64,000 nt of DNA, taken from the NCBI GenBank assembly GCA_964552465.1, contig CAZKGR010000014.1, positions 1 to 64,000 on the forward strand, written 5' to 3'. Shown here piece by piece: positions 30,464-39,124 of this stretch. Every line of letters begins with the position of its first letter. Position 1 is the stretch's first letter. The notes beneath the pieces were generated by a model. That model saw only the letters and a program-made list of their open reading frames with translations, was not told the DNA's origin and searched no databases. A program made the translations under genes and the position numbers. This DNA is from BMS3BBIN04 sp964552465 (GTDB lineage Bacteria > Electryoneota > Electryoneia > Electryoneales > Electryoneaceae).

Positions 30464-32362
30464 TCAGCCTGCATATTGCTTCATTTTTTCGCACACGATT
30501 CGTGAATCGATCCGTCCACGCAGCACGTCCATCGCGTGTCCCATCGCCATGCGGAACAGGTTGTCTTCACGGCGCGGATTCTCACTTTTTGCCAATTCAA
30601 CAGCTTCTTCAATAACGCGCATCATCTCGGCTTCATCCACCGAGTCCCATTCGAGCCGCTCGAGCAGTCTGTCGAGTGACCGTTCGGGTTTTTCCGTCCA
30701 CGCCTGCAGCAGGTCGAACAGGCCTTCACGGTACACCCGGCCTTCACCCATCGCAATCAGCAAGTCTTCCATCTGGGCAACGCTTAGCGAATCCACCGGA
30801 TACTCACGCCGTTGCAGTGCCGTCATCATTCGTGCAAGCAATTCGCCGCTGCGCATTGGATCAACTGTTCCGTTTCCAGCCAGTTTGTCGTGCAATTGTG
30901 CAAACCGAGTTATCGGCAGCAATTCGACGATGTCTTCTGGAAGATTCTGTTCGCGATAAGTCTGTTCACGTAACCACGGTGCGACAGGGACGTTCAATCG
31001 CGCAGCCTCGACACGTTCTTCGGTGATCTCATGCGGTGGCGAATCAGTATCCGGGTACATCCGGTCTGGGCCGGGCAGAACACGTTCGAAATCGTTGCGG
31101 TTGTTGTTTAAGGCTTGCCGTGTTTCGTTGGGAATCGCGACGATAGCCTGTGCGAACCGGTCACGGATTTCCTCAGCGGCCGTGTTGGTATCATCTTCTG
31201 GTCCCCACACCAGCACCGCAACATCATCATCATTCATATCGAGCTGCGATATGACAAGCTCACGGTCCTTCTCAATCAGCCCACCAGCTTCACCATCCGT
31301 GTGCAGCATGTTCGGAAGCTGATCGAGGCAGGCGACTACGCGTATTTGTCCGGAAATATCATCTGCAAAAGTTCGGCCTTCCAGTGGCCAGGTTAGGATG
31401 CCTTTCGCATTCGGGAACACGACTGCGCGGATTGGATCACGTACTTGCACCGCTGCGGCCAGATCTCGATGTGCCGGGTGTGCGGAATCGAGTCGCAGAC
31501 TAGAGATAGTTCCAGGACGATCACCCGGGTTGAATCCTCGCTTGTGCAGTTCGTCGCGCAACGCAAGCAGAGCCTGCTGCCGTTTTGCTTCGTAGCTGGT
31601 CAACGCAGCGATACGTGATATCGCTGGAACGCCCTTGATCTCGACACGTGTGGTACCGCTAATCGAAACGTTAACATCCTGTCGTCCAGCGCCAGCTCCG
31701 CGACGAACCATCTGCGTAGCCCGCAGCATGCGTGCGATACGCATTGCAGCCTCTTGGGCTTCTTCTGGAGTCTCGAGGGTTTTATCAGTAACGACTTCGA
31801 TCAATGGCATGGACAGACGATCAGCCATGAATACGATCCGGTGACCGGTATCAGAGATTTCACGGCACGAGTCTTCTTCGAGTCCGAGCTGAATGACACG
31901 GACTACTTTTCCGTTGGAGAGGGGAAGCTCGCCGTCAACGCCGACGATAGCCGTACGTTGGAAACCGGCCGGGATGGAGCCGTCAAGATATTGCTTGCGC
32001 AGGATGTGCAGCTCGCCGACGATCTTACAGCCAAACGCGAGCGCTATTGTCAGTGCGATGTCAATAGCTTCTTCGTTGATCAGGAAGGGGGGAGTGTCGT
32101 CCATCTCATAGGTGCAGACTGTCTCACGGTTGAGCCTGTAGATGATTTCCTTCTTCGTCTTGAATTCCATCAGCGCGGTGCCGTCATATTCGCCGAGCTC
32201 ACTGAGGGTGGGGCGCATGTGTCTCAGAACTTCCGCGTGCCAGGCATCGCTGTACTTCCCGGCAGGGCAGTTGCAGAACAGTTTTTTCTCTGTCATGATC
32301 TGGTGATGAATCTCCAGACCGCAAGAGAAACCCAACTGTTTCCACTGATTCCCGTTGCTCAT
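30464..32362 (-). CDS. gatE: Glu-tRNA(Gln) amidotransferase subunit E, archaeal-type GatE
   Basis: A 632-residue subunit that, with GatD, converts Glu-tRNA(Gln) to Gln-tRNA(Gln) in Archaea. The N-terminal catalytic kinase-like part shows G-L-E-I-H-H-Q-I and L-F-C-N-C-P. An inserted AspRS-like (GAD) domain lies at about residues 280-400. P-G-P-D-R-M-Y-P-D-T-D-S-P-P and a C-terminal YqeY-like tail follow. Ordinary bacterial GatB is about 480 residues and has no insert. ATG at 32362 has AGGAG upstream. GatD is not in the window. Bacterial occurrence is unusual but known from scattered lineages. Confidence 0.88.
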   Translation of the reverse strand: MSNGNQWKQLGFSCGLEIHHQIMTEKKLFCNCPAGKYSDAWHAEVLRHMRPTLSELGEYDGTALMEFKTKKEIIYRLNRETVCTYEMDDTPPFLINEEAIDIALTIALAFGCKIVGELHILRKQYLDGSIPAGFQRTAIVGVDGELPLSNGKVVRVIQLGLEEDSCREISDTGHRIVFMADRLSMPLIEVVTDKTLETPEEAQEAAMRIARMLRATQMVRRGAGAGRQDVNVSISGTTRVEIKGVPAISRIAALTSYEAKRQQALLALRDELHKRGFNPGDRPGTISSLRLDSAHPAHRDLAAAVQVRDPIRAVVFPNAKGILTWPLEGRTFADDISGQIRVVACLDQLPNMLHTDGEAGGLIEKDRELVISQLDMNDDDVAVLVWGPEDDTNTAAEEIRDRFAQAIVAIPNETRQALNNNRNDFERVLPGPDRMYPDTDSPPHEITEERVEAARLNVPVAPWLREQTYREQNLPEDIVELLPITRFAQLHDKLAGNGTVDPMRSGELLARMMTALQRREYPVDSLSVAQMEDLLIAMGEGRVYREGLFDLLQAWTEKPERSLDRLLERLEWDSVDEAEMMRVIEEAVELAKSENPRREDNLFRMAMGHAMDVLRGRIDSRIVCEKMKQYAG

Positions 32363-32613
32363 ACCTACAACTCCTGAATCCACGCTGGACAGTTCTACTG
32401 GAGGATACCACGATTCAACCAGAGTGATGAAGTATAGTGTGTGTGTGGAATTCCTGCAACGATATCCTCGCGAGACTACAGCGTGTTGGTGCGAGTTCTC
32501 ATTCGATGAGTGGTGGACTTGCTCGTAACGGTCCTCTGCGCTACTTTGGCATGGCACTTGGCAACAAGAAGTTGCGTCCTGCCGCAGCCCAATCTCACAA
32601 TGGAAGTTGTGTC

Positions 32614-33561
32614 ATGCGAATATTGCGTCTTCTCCCAGTTCTTACTCTGCTGCTCACGTTTTTACTACTCAGTAGTTCTTGCTCTTCCGGTGAAAATAAC
32701 GAGCCCCGCGAATTCACAATTGTCATGTCTGGCTATTTAATGGGTCAGGTAGATCCGTGCAAATGTCCTGGGAATCCGATTGGTGGGCATGCTCGCCGGG
32801 CGACGGCCATGAACAACGAAGCGAAGCCGGGAAGCGGACTTCTCACTGTAGACGCAGGCAAATGGGTATCGCTCGATCAGGATAATGGTGAGCTTGATTC
32901 ACGGATCACGGCTGCTGTTCTTTCTGAGATTGGCGTGCAGGCAGTGAATGTGACAATGCGTGACGCTCGCCTTGGTAAGCAGACGCTGCTCGAATTGCGC
33001 AAGGAGTATGACCTCCCGTTCTTATCCGCGAATTTGGTCGATACGACGAATCAGAAGCCGCTTTTCCCAGCCTATGAGATAGTTAAAGTGAAATTCCGGG
33101 ATGGTGGGTCGTTGGAAGTTGCAGTAATCGGCGTCTGTCGCTCGGGCAGTAGCAACTACATGCCGCCAGAGACAGGTCTGGAATTTGTCAACTCGGATGA
33201 AGTGCTACTTAAGGCTTATAAGAAGGTGATGGACAAGCCGTGCGTGATCATTATTTCAGACGCCGACCGTTCTGTTGCCGCAAATTGGCTCGGTATGCTT
33301 GAGGAAGAGACTGGCAGTCGTCCAGACATGATCCTTTCCAGTAACATGCACCCTGTCCGTACAAACCGTATTCTCATTGGAAAAACTCCGATGACAACGG
33401 CTGGACGTCAGGGTAAATATCTCGATTTATTGCACGCTTTCCCATTGGATCAGGGTGGGTGGGATGTGCGCAAGACCGGCATTGAGTTGAATGATGGCAT
33501 TGCTGATGATCCCCGGATCGTTGACATAATCGCTGAGTTGACATCTCAGGGTGGCGAGTAG
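32614..33561 (+). CDS. Lipoprotein of the UshA/SoxB-like metallophosphatase group
   Basis: A 315-residue lipoprotein: the signal ends in a lipobox-like L-S-S-S-C-S-S (about residues 18-24). The body resembles 5'-nucleotidase/SoxB-type calcineurin-fold proteins, with the D-P-C-K-C-P-G-N-P-I-G-G-H-A-R-R segment near the start and V-D-A-G-K-W at the position of the family's metal-binding D-x-G. Several canonical metal ligands (for example N-H-E/D) are not obvious, so activity is uncertain. ATG at 32614 has GGAAG upstream. It is followed at 15 bases by nucleoside-salvage genes, which suits an extracytoplasmic nucleotidase feeding a nucleoside importer. Confidence 0.6.
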   Translation: MRILRLLPVLTLLLTFLLLSSSCSSGENNEPREFTIVMSGYLMGQVDPCKCPGNPIGGHARRATAMNNEAKPGSGLLTVDAGKWVSLDQDNGELDSRITAAVLSEIGVQAVNVTMRDARLGKQTLLELRKEYDLPFLSANLVDTTNQKPLFPAYEIVKVKFRDGGSLEVAVIGVCRSGSSNYMPPETGLEFVNSDEVLLKAYKKVMDKPCVIIISDADRSVAANWLGMLEEETGSRPDMILSSNMHPVRTNRILIGKTPMTTAGRQGKYLDLLHAFPLDQGGWDVRKTGIELNDGIADDPRIVDIIAELTSQGGE

Positions 33562-33576
33562 ACCACTGAGGAACTG

Positions 33577-34014
33577 ATGAGTGTGCGTATTCGCAGTGCT
33601 GAAGACATGCCTGAAGACGTGATGGAGATTGTCCGTCCAGCACGCCGGGCGCGTAGAAATGCAGTCACTCCGCTCACCCATCATTCAGTAGGTGCGGCCC
33701 TTGAGGATGAAGAAGGTAACATATGGATCGGCTGCAACATTGAATCTCATTATCCCGGGCACGGGATCACTGCTGAGCGAGTAGCACTTTATTCAGCGTT
33801 GGCAAATGGAATACGTAGTTTTCGCCGCATCGCAGTTGTTGGTTCAGGTGGTGAATTGCTGCCTCGCCCGTGTGGTGCGTCATTAGAGGCGTTGGGCGAA
33901 CATGCCCCGCGTTTGATTGTTATCCTGTTCAATCCGGACACCAGCGAATGGGCTCAGTATACCTTATCGGAGTTGTTACCCGTACCTGAGAGCATTCAGA
34001 CAGGGAATACGTGA
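33577..34014 (+). CDS. Cytidine deaminase-like protein with damaged zinc site
   Basis: A 145-residue protein aligning by eye with tetrameric cytidine deaminase (V-G-A-A-L, G-C-N-I-E-S, A-E-R-V-A-L, P-C-G-A). The catalytic glutamate is present in T-A-E-R. The zinc ligands are not intact: the family C-A-E is T-A-E, and P-C-G-A-C is P-C-G-A-S, leaving one of three cysteines. It may be inactive, or use another substrate or regulatory role. The next gene, udk, starts two bases after its stop. Confidence 0.78.
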   Translation: MSVRIRSAEDMPEDVMEIVRPARRARRNAVTPLTHHSVGAALEDEEGNIWIGCNIESHYPGHGITAERVALYSALANGIRSFRRIAVVGSGGELLPRPCGASLEALGEHAPRLIVILFNPDTSEWAQYTLSELLPVPESIQTGNT

Positions 34015-34015
34015 G

Positions 34016-34657
34016 ATGAAGCCCGTCGCGCTCGTCGGCATTGCCGGCGGAACATGTAGCGGTAAAAGCCTGGTCGCCAAACGTCTAGCGGCGGAAGTGG
34101 GGGAGGAGTACGTCCTTCGCATCAATCAGGACAGTTATTACCGGGACTTGCGTGATCTGACTCTCGAGGAACGTGCGCGGATCAATTTCGACCATCCAGA
34201 TGCATTCGCTATGGAAGAAATGGTCGAGGCGGTTGATAAACTGCGCAACGGCGAGACGATTCTCGAACCGGTGTATAATTACTCCGAGCATATCCGTGAG
34301 CCGGAGCCGGTTGAACGAGAACCACGGCCAGTGGTGATTTTCGAAGGTATTCTCGTTCTGGAGAACAGTCGGCTGCGTGACAAAATGGACTACAAAGTGT
34401 ACGTTGACGAGGATTCGGACATCCGTCTCGCTCGTCGCATACGCCGGGATGAGATCGAGCGCGGACGCAGCGCACAAAGTATTCTGCTGCAATATGAGGA
34501 GAGTGTTCGTCCGATGCATTTGCAATTTGTCGCCCCAAGCAGACGTTACGCAGACATCATCATTCCGCGTGGCGGTGAGAATAACGCTGCGATTGAAATG
34601 CTATCCAACCACATCCGCGCCTTGGTTGAGCGCGGGTCCAAGAAGACGAGTTCCTGA
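34016..34657 (+). CDS. udk: Uridine kinase
   Basis: A 213-residue P-loop kinase phosphorylating uridine and cytidine. Walker A is G-G-T-C-S-G-K-S; Q-D-S-Y-Y-R-D, N-F-D-H-P-D-A-F and I-F-E-G-I-L-V-L are diagnostic. ATG at 34016 lies two bases after the deaminase-like stop. It is part of the salvage operon with tdk and nupC. Confidence 0.95.
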   Translation: MKPVALVGIAGGTCSGKSLVAKRLAAEVGEEYVLRINQDSYYRDLRDLTLEERARINFDHPDAFAMEEMVEAVDKLRNGETILEPVYNYSEHIREPEPVEREPRPVVIFEGILVLENSRLRDKMDYKVYVDEDSDIRLARRIRRDEIERGRSAQSILLQYEESVRPMHLQFVAPSRRYADIIIPRGGENNAAIEMLSNHIRALVERGSKKTSS

Positions 34658-34660
34658 CTT

Positions 34661-35266
34661 ATGATGAATGTTGTCCCTAAAGGAACCGGCTGGATTGAAG
34701 TCATCTGCGGGTGCATGTTCTCCGGCAAGACGGAGGAGCTGATCCGTCGATTGCGACGGGCACGGATCGCTCGTCAGGAAGTCATAATCTTCAAGCCCAA
34801 GATCGACGAACGTTACGCATCGGACGAAGTCGTCAGCCACAGCGATCAGAAACTTCCCTCGATCCAAGTCAAAACCGCCCGTGAGATAGAAGAACTGGTT
34901 GGAACAGCACATGTAGTTGGAGTTGATGAAGCTCAGTTTATCAGCGGGGATGTAACCGCTGTTGTTCGACGTTTGGCCAATCAGGGCAAGAGAGTAGTTG
35001 TCACCGGGCTGGACACCGACTATCGTGGTGTGCCATTTGAACCGGTGCCAGCGTTGATGTGCGAAGCAGAAATCGTAACCAAGCTGATGGCTGTCTGCCA
35101 TCGTTGCGGCGCACCTGCCCATCGGACTCAACGCATCAGCGGCGGTACTGATCGTGTGCAGGTCGGTGGACAGGGCGAGTATGAAGCCCGTTGCCGGACC
35201 TGTTTCGAGCGTCCTGACGAATCGGGGGAAATTACAGGCCAGGCGCGGTTGTTTAATGGTGAGTAA
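34661..35266 (+). CDS. tdk: Thymidine kinase (type II)
   Basis: A 201-residue kinase making dTMP from thymidine. The P-loop is C-M-F-S-G-K-T-E-E-L (about residues 18-27), the DEAQF-like motif is V-D-E-A-Q-F, and the lid zinc ribbon has C-H-R-C and C-R-T-C. Spacing from udk is three bases. All key residues are present. Confidence 0.95.
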   Translation: MMNVVPKGTGWIEVICGCMFSGKTEELIRRLRRARIARQEVIIFKPKIDERYASDEVVSHSDQKLPSIQVKTAREIEELVGTAHVVGVDEAQFISGDVTAVVRRLANQGKRVVVTGLDTDYRGVPFEPVPALMCEAEIVTKLMAVCHRCGAPAHRTQRISGGTDRVQVGGQGEYEARCRTCFERPDESGEITGQARLFNGE

Positions 35267-35283
35267 TAACAGGGAGTGTGCAC

Positions 35284-36579
35284 GTGGAACGATTCATCGG
35301 CGTGCTTGGGGTGTTTGTATTAATGGGGATTGCGTGGCTTCTGTCAACGAATCGGCGCGCGATCAATTGGCGTACGGTCAGTGTGGGAGTTGGATTACAG
35401 GTCGCCTTTGCATTGTTGATTTTGCGAACCGGTCCAGGCGAGCTGGTCTTTGAGGCGGCGCGTGCTTTCATCTCCAACATTCTGAGTTATACGGATCAGG
35501 GTGCCTATTTCATCTTCGGCAACTTATACCTCTCAGGAACCAACATCGCTGAATCCATCCCCGGCGCAATGCTTGGCAAGGGTTTCGAGGTATTTGATCC
35601 CGCGTCGGGTGGTATGGTCGGCCTCGGGACGATCTTCGCGTTTCACGTGCTTCCCACCATCATTTTCTTTGCCTCATTGATGGCACTGCTGTATCACCTC
35701 GGAATCATGCAGCAGATCGTGCGCGGATTCGCGTGGCTGATGAAGCGGACGATGAAAACCAGCGGTTCGGAGTCGTTGTCGGCAGCGTCGAACATCTTTG
35801 TCGGTCAGACGGAAGCGCCGTTCGTGGTCAAACCGTTCCTCGCGAAGATGACGAACAGCGAGATAATGGCGATCATGTCGGCCGGATTCGCGACGGTAGC
35901 CGGTGGTGTGCTGGCGGCGTATGTACGCTTTGGGGTTGACGCTGGTCACCTGATGGCGGCATCGCTGATGAGTGCGCCTGCAGCGTTGGTCATGGCCAAG
36001 ATCATGGTTCCGGAGACGGAGAAAAGTGAAACCGCCGACTCGATGAAGATGCACGTCGAAAAGACTTACAGCAATCCGATTGACGCTGCGGCTGGTGGAG
36101 CAACTGACGGTCTCAAGCTGGCGGTTAATGTCGCCGCGATGTTGATCGCCTTCATCGCGCTGGTCGCGTTGATCAACGGTCTGCTCGGTTGGATCGGAGG
36201 CTTCTTCGGCGTGAGCGACCTTTCGTTACGGATGATCCTCGGTTACGCGTTCAGCCCGCTGGCATTCGTGATGGGTGTGGATTGGGCGGATGCCCTGGAC
36301 GTTGGCTCGCTGCTCGGCGCGAAGATCACTATCAACGAGTTCCTTGCGTTCATTGACTTGGCAGCGCTGGAAGGCGTGATCAGCGAACGTAGCTTCATCA
36401 TCTCAACGTATGCGCTGACCGGATTTGCGAACTTCTCATCCATCGCGATCCAAATCGGCGGGATTTCGGTGCTGGTTCCGGAACGTCGCGCGACGCTCGC
36501 CCGTTACGGCCTTCGTGCTATGATCGCCGGTGCATTGGCTTCCTGGCAGACAGCTGCGATTGCAGGGATTTTGTTGTGA
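35284..36579 (+). CDS. nupC: Concentrative nucleoside transporter (NupC family)
   Basis: A 431-residue inner-membrane importer with about ten hydrophobic segments. Family signatures include F-V-G-Q-T-E-A-P-F-V-V-K-P and S-A-G-F-A-T-V-A-G-G-V-L-A-A-Y, and the C-terminus has F-A-N-F-S-S-I-A-I-Q-I-G-G. GTG at 35284 was chosen because GGGAG lies 7 bases upstream; GTG at 35278 is too close. It ends the salvage operon. A degraded copy of its last 40 codons is at 44520-44642. Confidence 0.94.
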   Translation: MERFIGVLGVFVLMGIAWLLSTNRRAINWRTVSVGVGLQVAFALLILRTGPGELVFEAARAFISNILSYTDQGAYFIFGNLYLSGTNIAESIPGAMLGKGFEVFDPASGGMVGLGTIFAFHVLPTIIFFASLMALLYHLGIMQQIVRGFAWLMKRTMKTSGSESLSAASNIFVGQTEAPFVVKPFLAKMTNSEIMAIMSAGFATVAGGVLAAYVRFGVDAGHLMAASLMSAPAALVMAKIMVPETEKSETADSMKMHVEKTYSNPIDAAAGGATDGLKLAVNVAAMLIAFIALVALINGLLGWIGGFFGVSDLSLRMILGYAFSPLAFVMGVDWADALDVGSLLGAKITINEFLAFIDLAALEGVISERSFIISTYALTGFANFSSIAIQIGGISVLVPERRATLARYGLRAMIAGALASWQTAAIAGILL

Positions 36580-36595
36580 TGGATTTGCCCCAGGT

Positions 36596-36660
36596 GTCAT
36601 CCTGAACGTAGTGCCTGTCAGCCGTAGCCTCGGCGTAGGTTGAAAGGATCTCTCGTTTGA
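36596..36660. repeat. Degenerate copy of the TIR-type intergenic element
   Basis: gtcatcctgaacgtagtg and aaggatctctcg resemble, in inverted orientation, the right part of the elements at 25930 and 55242. It is only partial. Confidence 0.4.
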
Positions 36661-36667
36661 TAGTGTG

Positions 36668-36701
36668 ACCCGGTCCGGCAGCTGCCGGACCGGGTTTTTA
36701 C
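36668..36701 (+). terminator. Terminator of the salvage operon
   Basis: A 28-base perfect palindrome (36668-36695) is followed by a TTTTT run. It closes the lipoprotein-nupC operon. Confidence 0.9.
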
Positions 36702-36760
36702 TCATTCCTCAGCATATATTAATATAGATCTATATCCCAATATCTATGGGGGACAATGCC

Positions 36761-38880
36761 ATGCGTACCCTGATGATCTTGATTATCGTCCTTCTTCTAC
36801 CCATTGTTGTAATCGCCCAAGACAGCTTGAACGTCAGCATGGTAGCCACGATGTTTGAATCATGGCATATCGGCGAGGAAATAGATGTCGCAGGCAATTA
36901 CGCCTATGTCCTCACCGAAGCAACTGGGCTTCGTATTGTAGATATTAGCGATTCATACTCGCCGGTTGAGATAGGATATCTTCCCTTAAATTGGTTGCCG
37001 TATTCAATAAGCGTAGAAGGTGACTATGCTTACAGAGGTGGATTGTTGACGTTAGTGAGGCGGCTAATCCTATAGAGATTTCATCCTATGAGGTTATTGG
37101 TCCGGCGGGTGGTTTAAAGGTAGTAGGCGATTATGCCTACGTAGCTGACGGTAATGCCGGTCTACGTGTGTTCGACGTGAGTGATCCATACAATCCCGAT
37201 CATATAAGTATTTGCAACACCGGAGGTATCTCTCACGATGTAGATGTTGCAGGTAATTACGCGTACGTAGGTGATGGGGGATATCTTCGAGTAATTGACA
37301 TCAGCAATCCACATGCGATTATCGAGGTTGGTTCATGCCAAACATCGGGATTTGCCGAGAAAGTGTCAGTAGCAGACGGATATGTTTACGTAACTGACGA
37401 TGAATGGACTGGATACCTGAGTGTCGTTGACGTTAGCGATCCACTGGAACCAACAGAGGTAGGTGCAACTGCTATTGGCCAATATGGATTAAAAGACGCT
37501 GTTGCATTGAATGGTTACGTTTATCTCGCATATGGTGGCGACTTACTTGTCTTTGATGTAAATGATCCGACCAACCCTACTCAAGTGGCCTCCTGTCAGG
37601 TAGAAGAAAATGCTTGGGGTGTAGCGATCTCTGGAGATCAGGTAAGTGTAGTATGTCGGTTCAGTGCCATGAGCGTGATTGATGTCAGCAACCCTCTGGT
37701 GCCAACAGTAACGGGTTCCTATTTCGCTCCGGGGCGACTCTATAACGTGGCCATTTCTGATGGATATGCATACTTGGCTGACGTAGAAGAAGGCTTACTG
37801 GTGGCAGAAATCAACTCTCCAAATGGACCGGTAGAAATTGGTAGTTTTGAAACACTAGGTGAGCCATATGATGTCGCTGTAGCAGATGGCTTTGTTTACT
37901 TGACAGATTCTTTGGAAGGATTACAAGTATTTGATGTCAACAATCCATATTATCCTTTCATAATAACTACAATTGATACTTATAGTTCTTTCGTTGCAAT
38001 TGCAGGTCAACATCTTTATGTGGCAAGTCCATCTCTCTACATATTTGACATTAGCAATCCGTATGTTCCAATACAAATTGGATATCTTGGGGTAGGTTTT
38101 CTTAGCGATATGATTGTTGAAGGAAATCATGCGTACTTAGTGGATTATAATGCTGGCCTACGTGTTGTTGATATAAGTGATCCCACCTCACCGATTGTTG
38201 TTGGATCCCTGCCCATGCAAGCACTATCTGTTGATGTGTCTGGGGATTATGCTTATCTAGCAGCCGAATTCGATGGTTTAGTAATAGTTGATATAAGTGA
38301 TCCCGCCGATCCAATCCAAATCGCCTCATATAATTTGCAATCCTATCGAACAGAAGAAGTAAAGGTCGTAGATGGATACGCTTACGTAGGATACGAACAG
38401 TCCCCTGGCTTTCCACGCACCAGATATATGCGTGTAATCAATGTGACTAATCCTGCTACTCCGATAGAGGTCGGCTACTATGAAACTCCAGGTGAACTGA
38501 AGGACATTGCGGCAGAGAACGGATTCGTGTATGTCGCTGACAAGTTCTACTTCCACATCCTCGACTGTACTCAGGCGCTCCCTGTCGACGAGAAAATGAT
38601 TGACCTGACGCCTGTATCCTTCAGTCTGGGCGCAGCCTATCCGAATCCCTTTAACCCGTTAACGACCTTGAGGATAGACCTTCCGCATCCGTCAAACCTG
38701 CAATCAGTGGTTTACAACATGCTCGGCCAACCGGTTGCGATGCTCGCAGATGGTCGGTTCCTCGCTGGTCAACACATGCTGACCTTCGACGGGACCGCCT
38801 TGGCGACAGGACAATATTTCATTCGTGTGCAAGTTGTCGGACACTTGGATGAGACCCGCAAAGTGGTGTTGCTGAAATAA
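36761..38880 (+). pseudogene. LVIVD-repeat propeller protein with T9SS tail, frameshifted
   Basis: A signal peptide (ending V-I-A-Q) and many LVIVD-type repeats (I-V-D-I-S-D-P pattern, roughly every 40 residues), then a type-A sorting tail (YPNPFNP ... RKVVLLK). The frame is broken near 37040-37055: frame 1 runs from 36761 to a stop at 37073-37075, while the same repeat pattern continues in another frame (V-D-V-S-E-A-A-N-P) to 38880. A 7-base loss between short attg repeats would explain it. If the break is only a sequence error, the product is about 705 residues. The start has GGGG about 9 bases upstream. Confidence 0.8.
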
Positions 38881-38927
38881 ATTGTTGACAGGTTTAGTTT
38901 CGTTGGTGGTAAACCATGGATTAGAAA

Positions 38928-38988
38928 ATGAGCAAGTTGGTATTACTAACTGAATGACACCCGGTTTGGAACCAAACCGGGCCACCCG
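38928..38988 (+). repeat. 61-base dispersed repeat with hairpin, copy 1
   Basis: Similar to 43294-43354. It carries a perfect 10-bp hairpin (38960-38969 with 38972-38981). It lies just after the LVIVD gene. Confidence 0.75.
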
Positions 38989-39124
38989 TCGAAGTCGAGT
39001 TTTGCCAAGTGGAAGATTCCGGGCAATGTCTCGTATCTTTGGTTATATTAATACAATCAATAACGTATGATGGCTGGTTGGTACCAACTTCTATAAATGC
39101 TGACATCTGACTTTGGAGGATGAA

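Noticed and set aside
32363..32613. A sigma54 promoter between gatE and the lipoprotein gene (TTGGCA...TTGG near 32550)
   Set aside because: The downstream GC of the -12 element is missing and the spacing does not fit.
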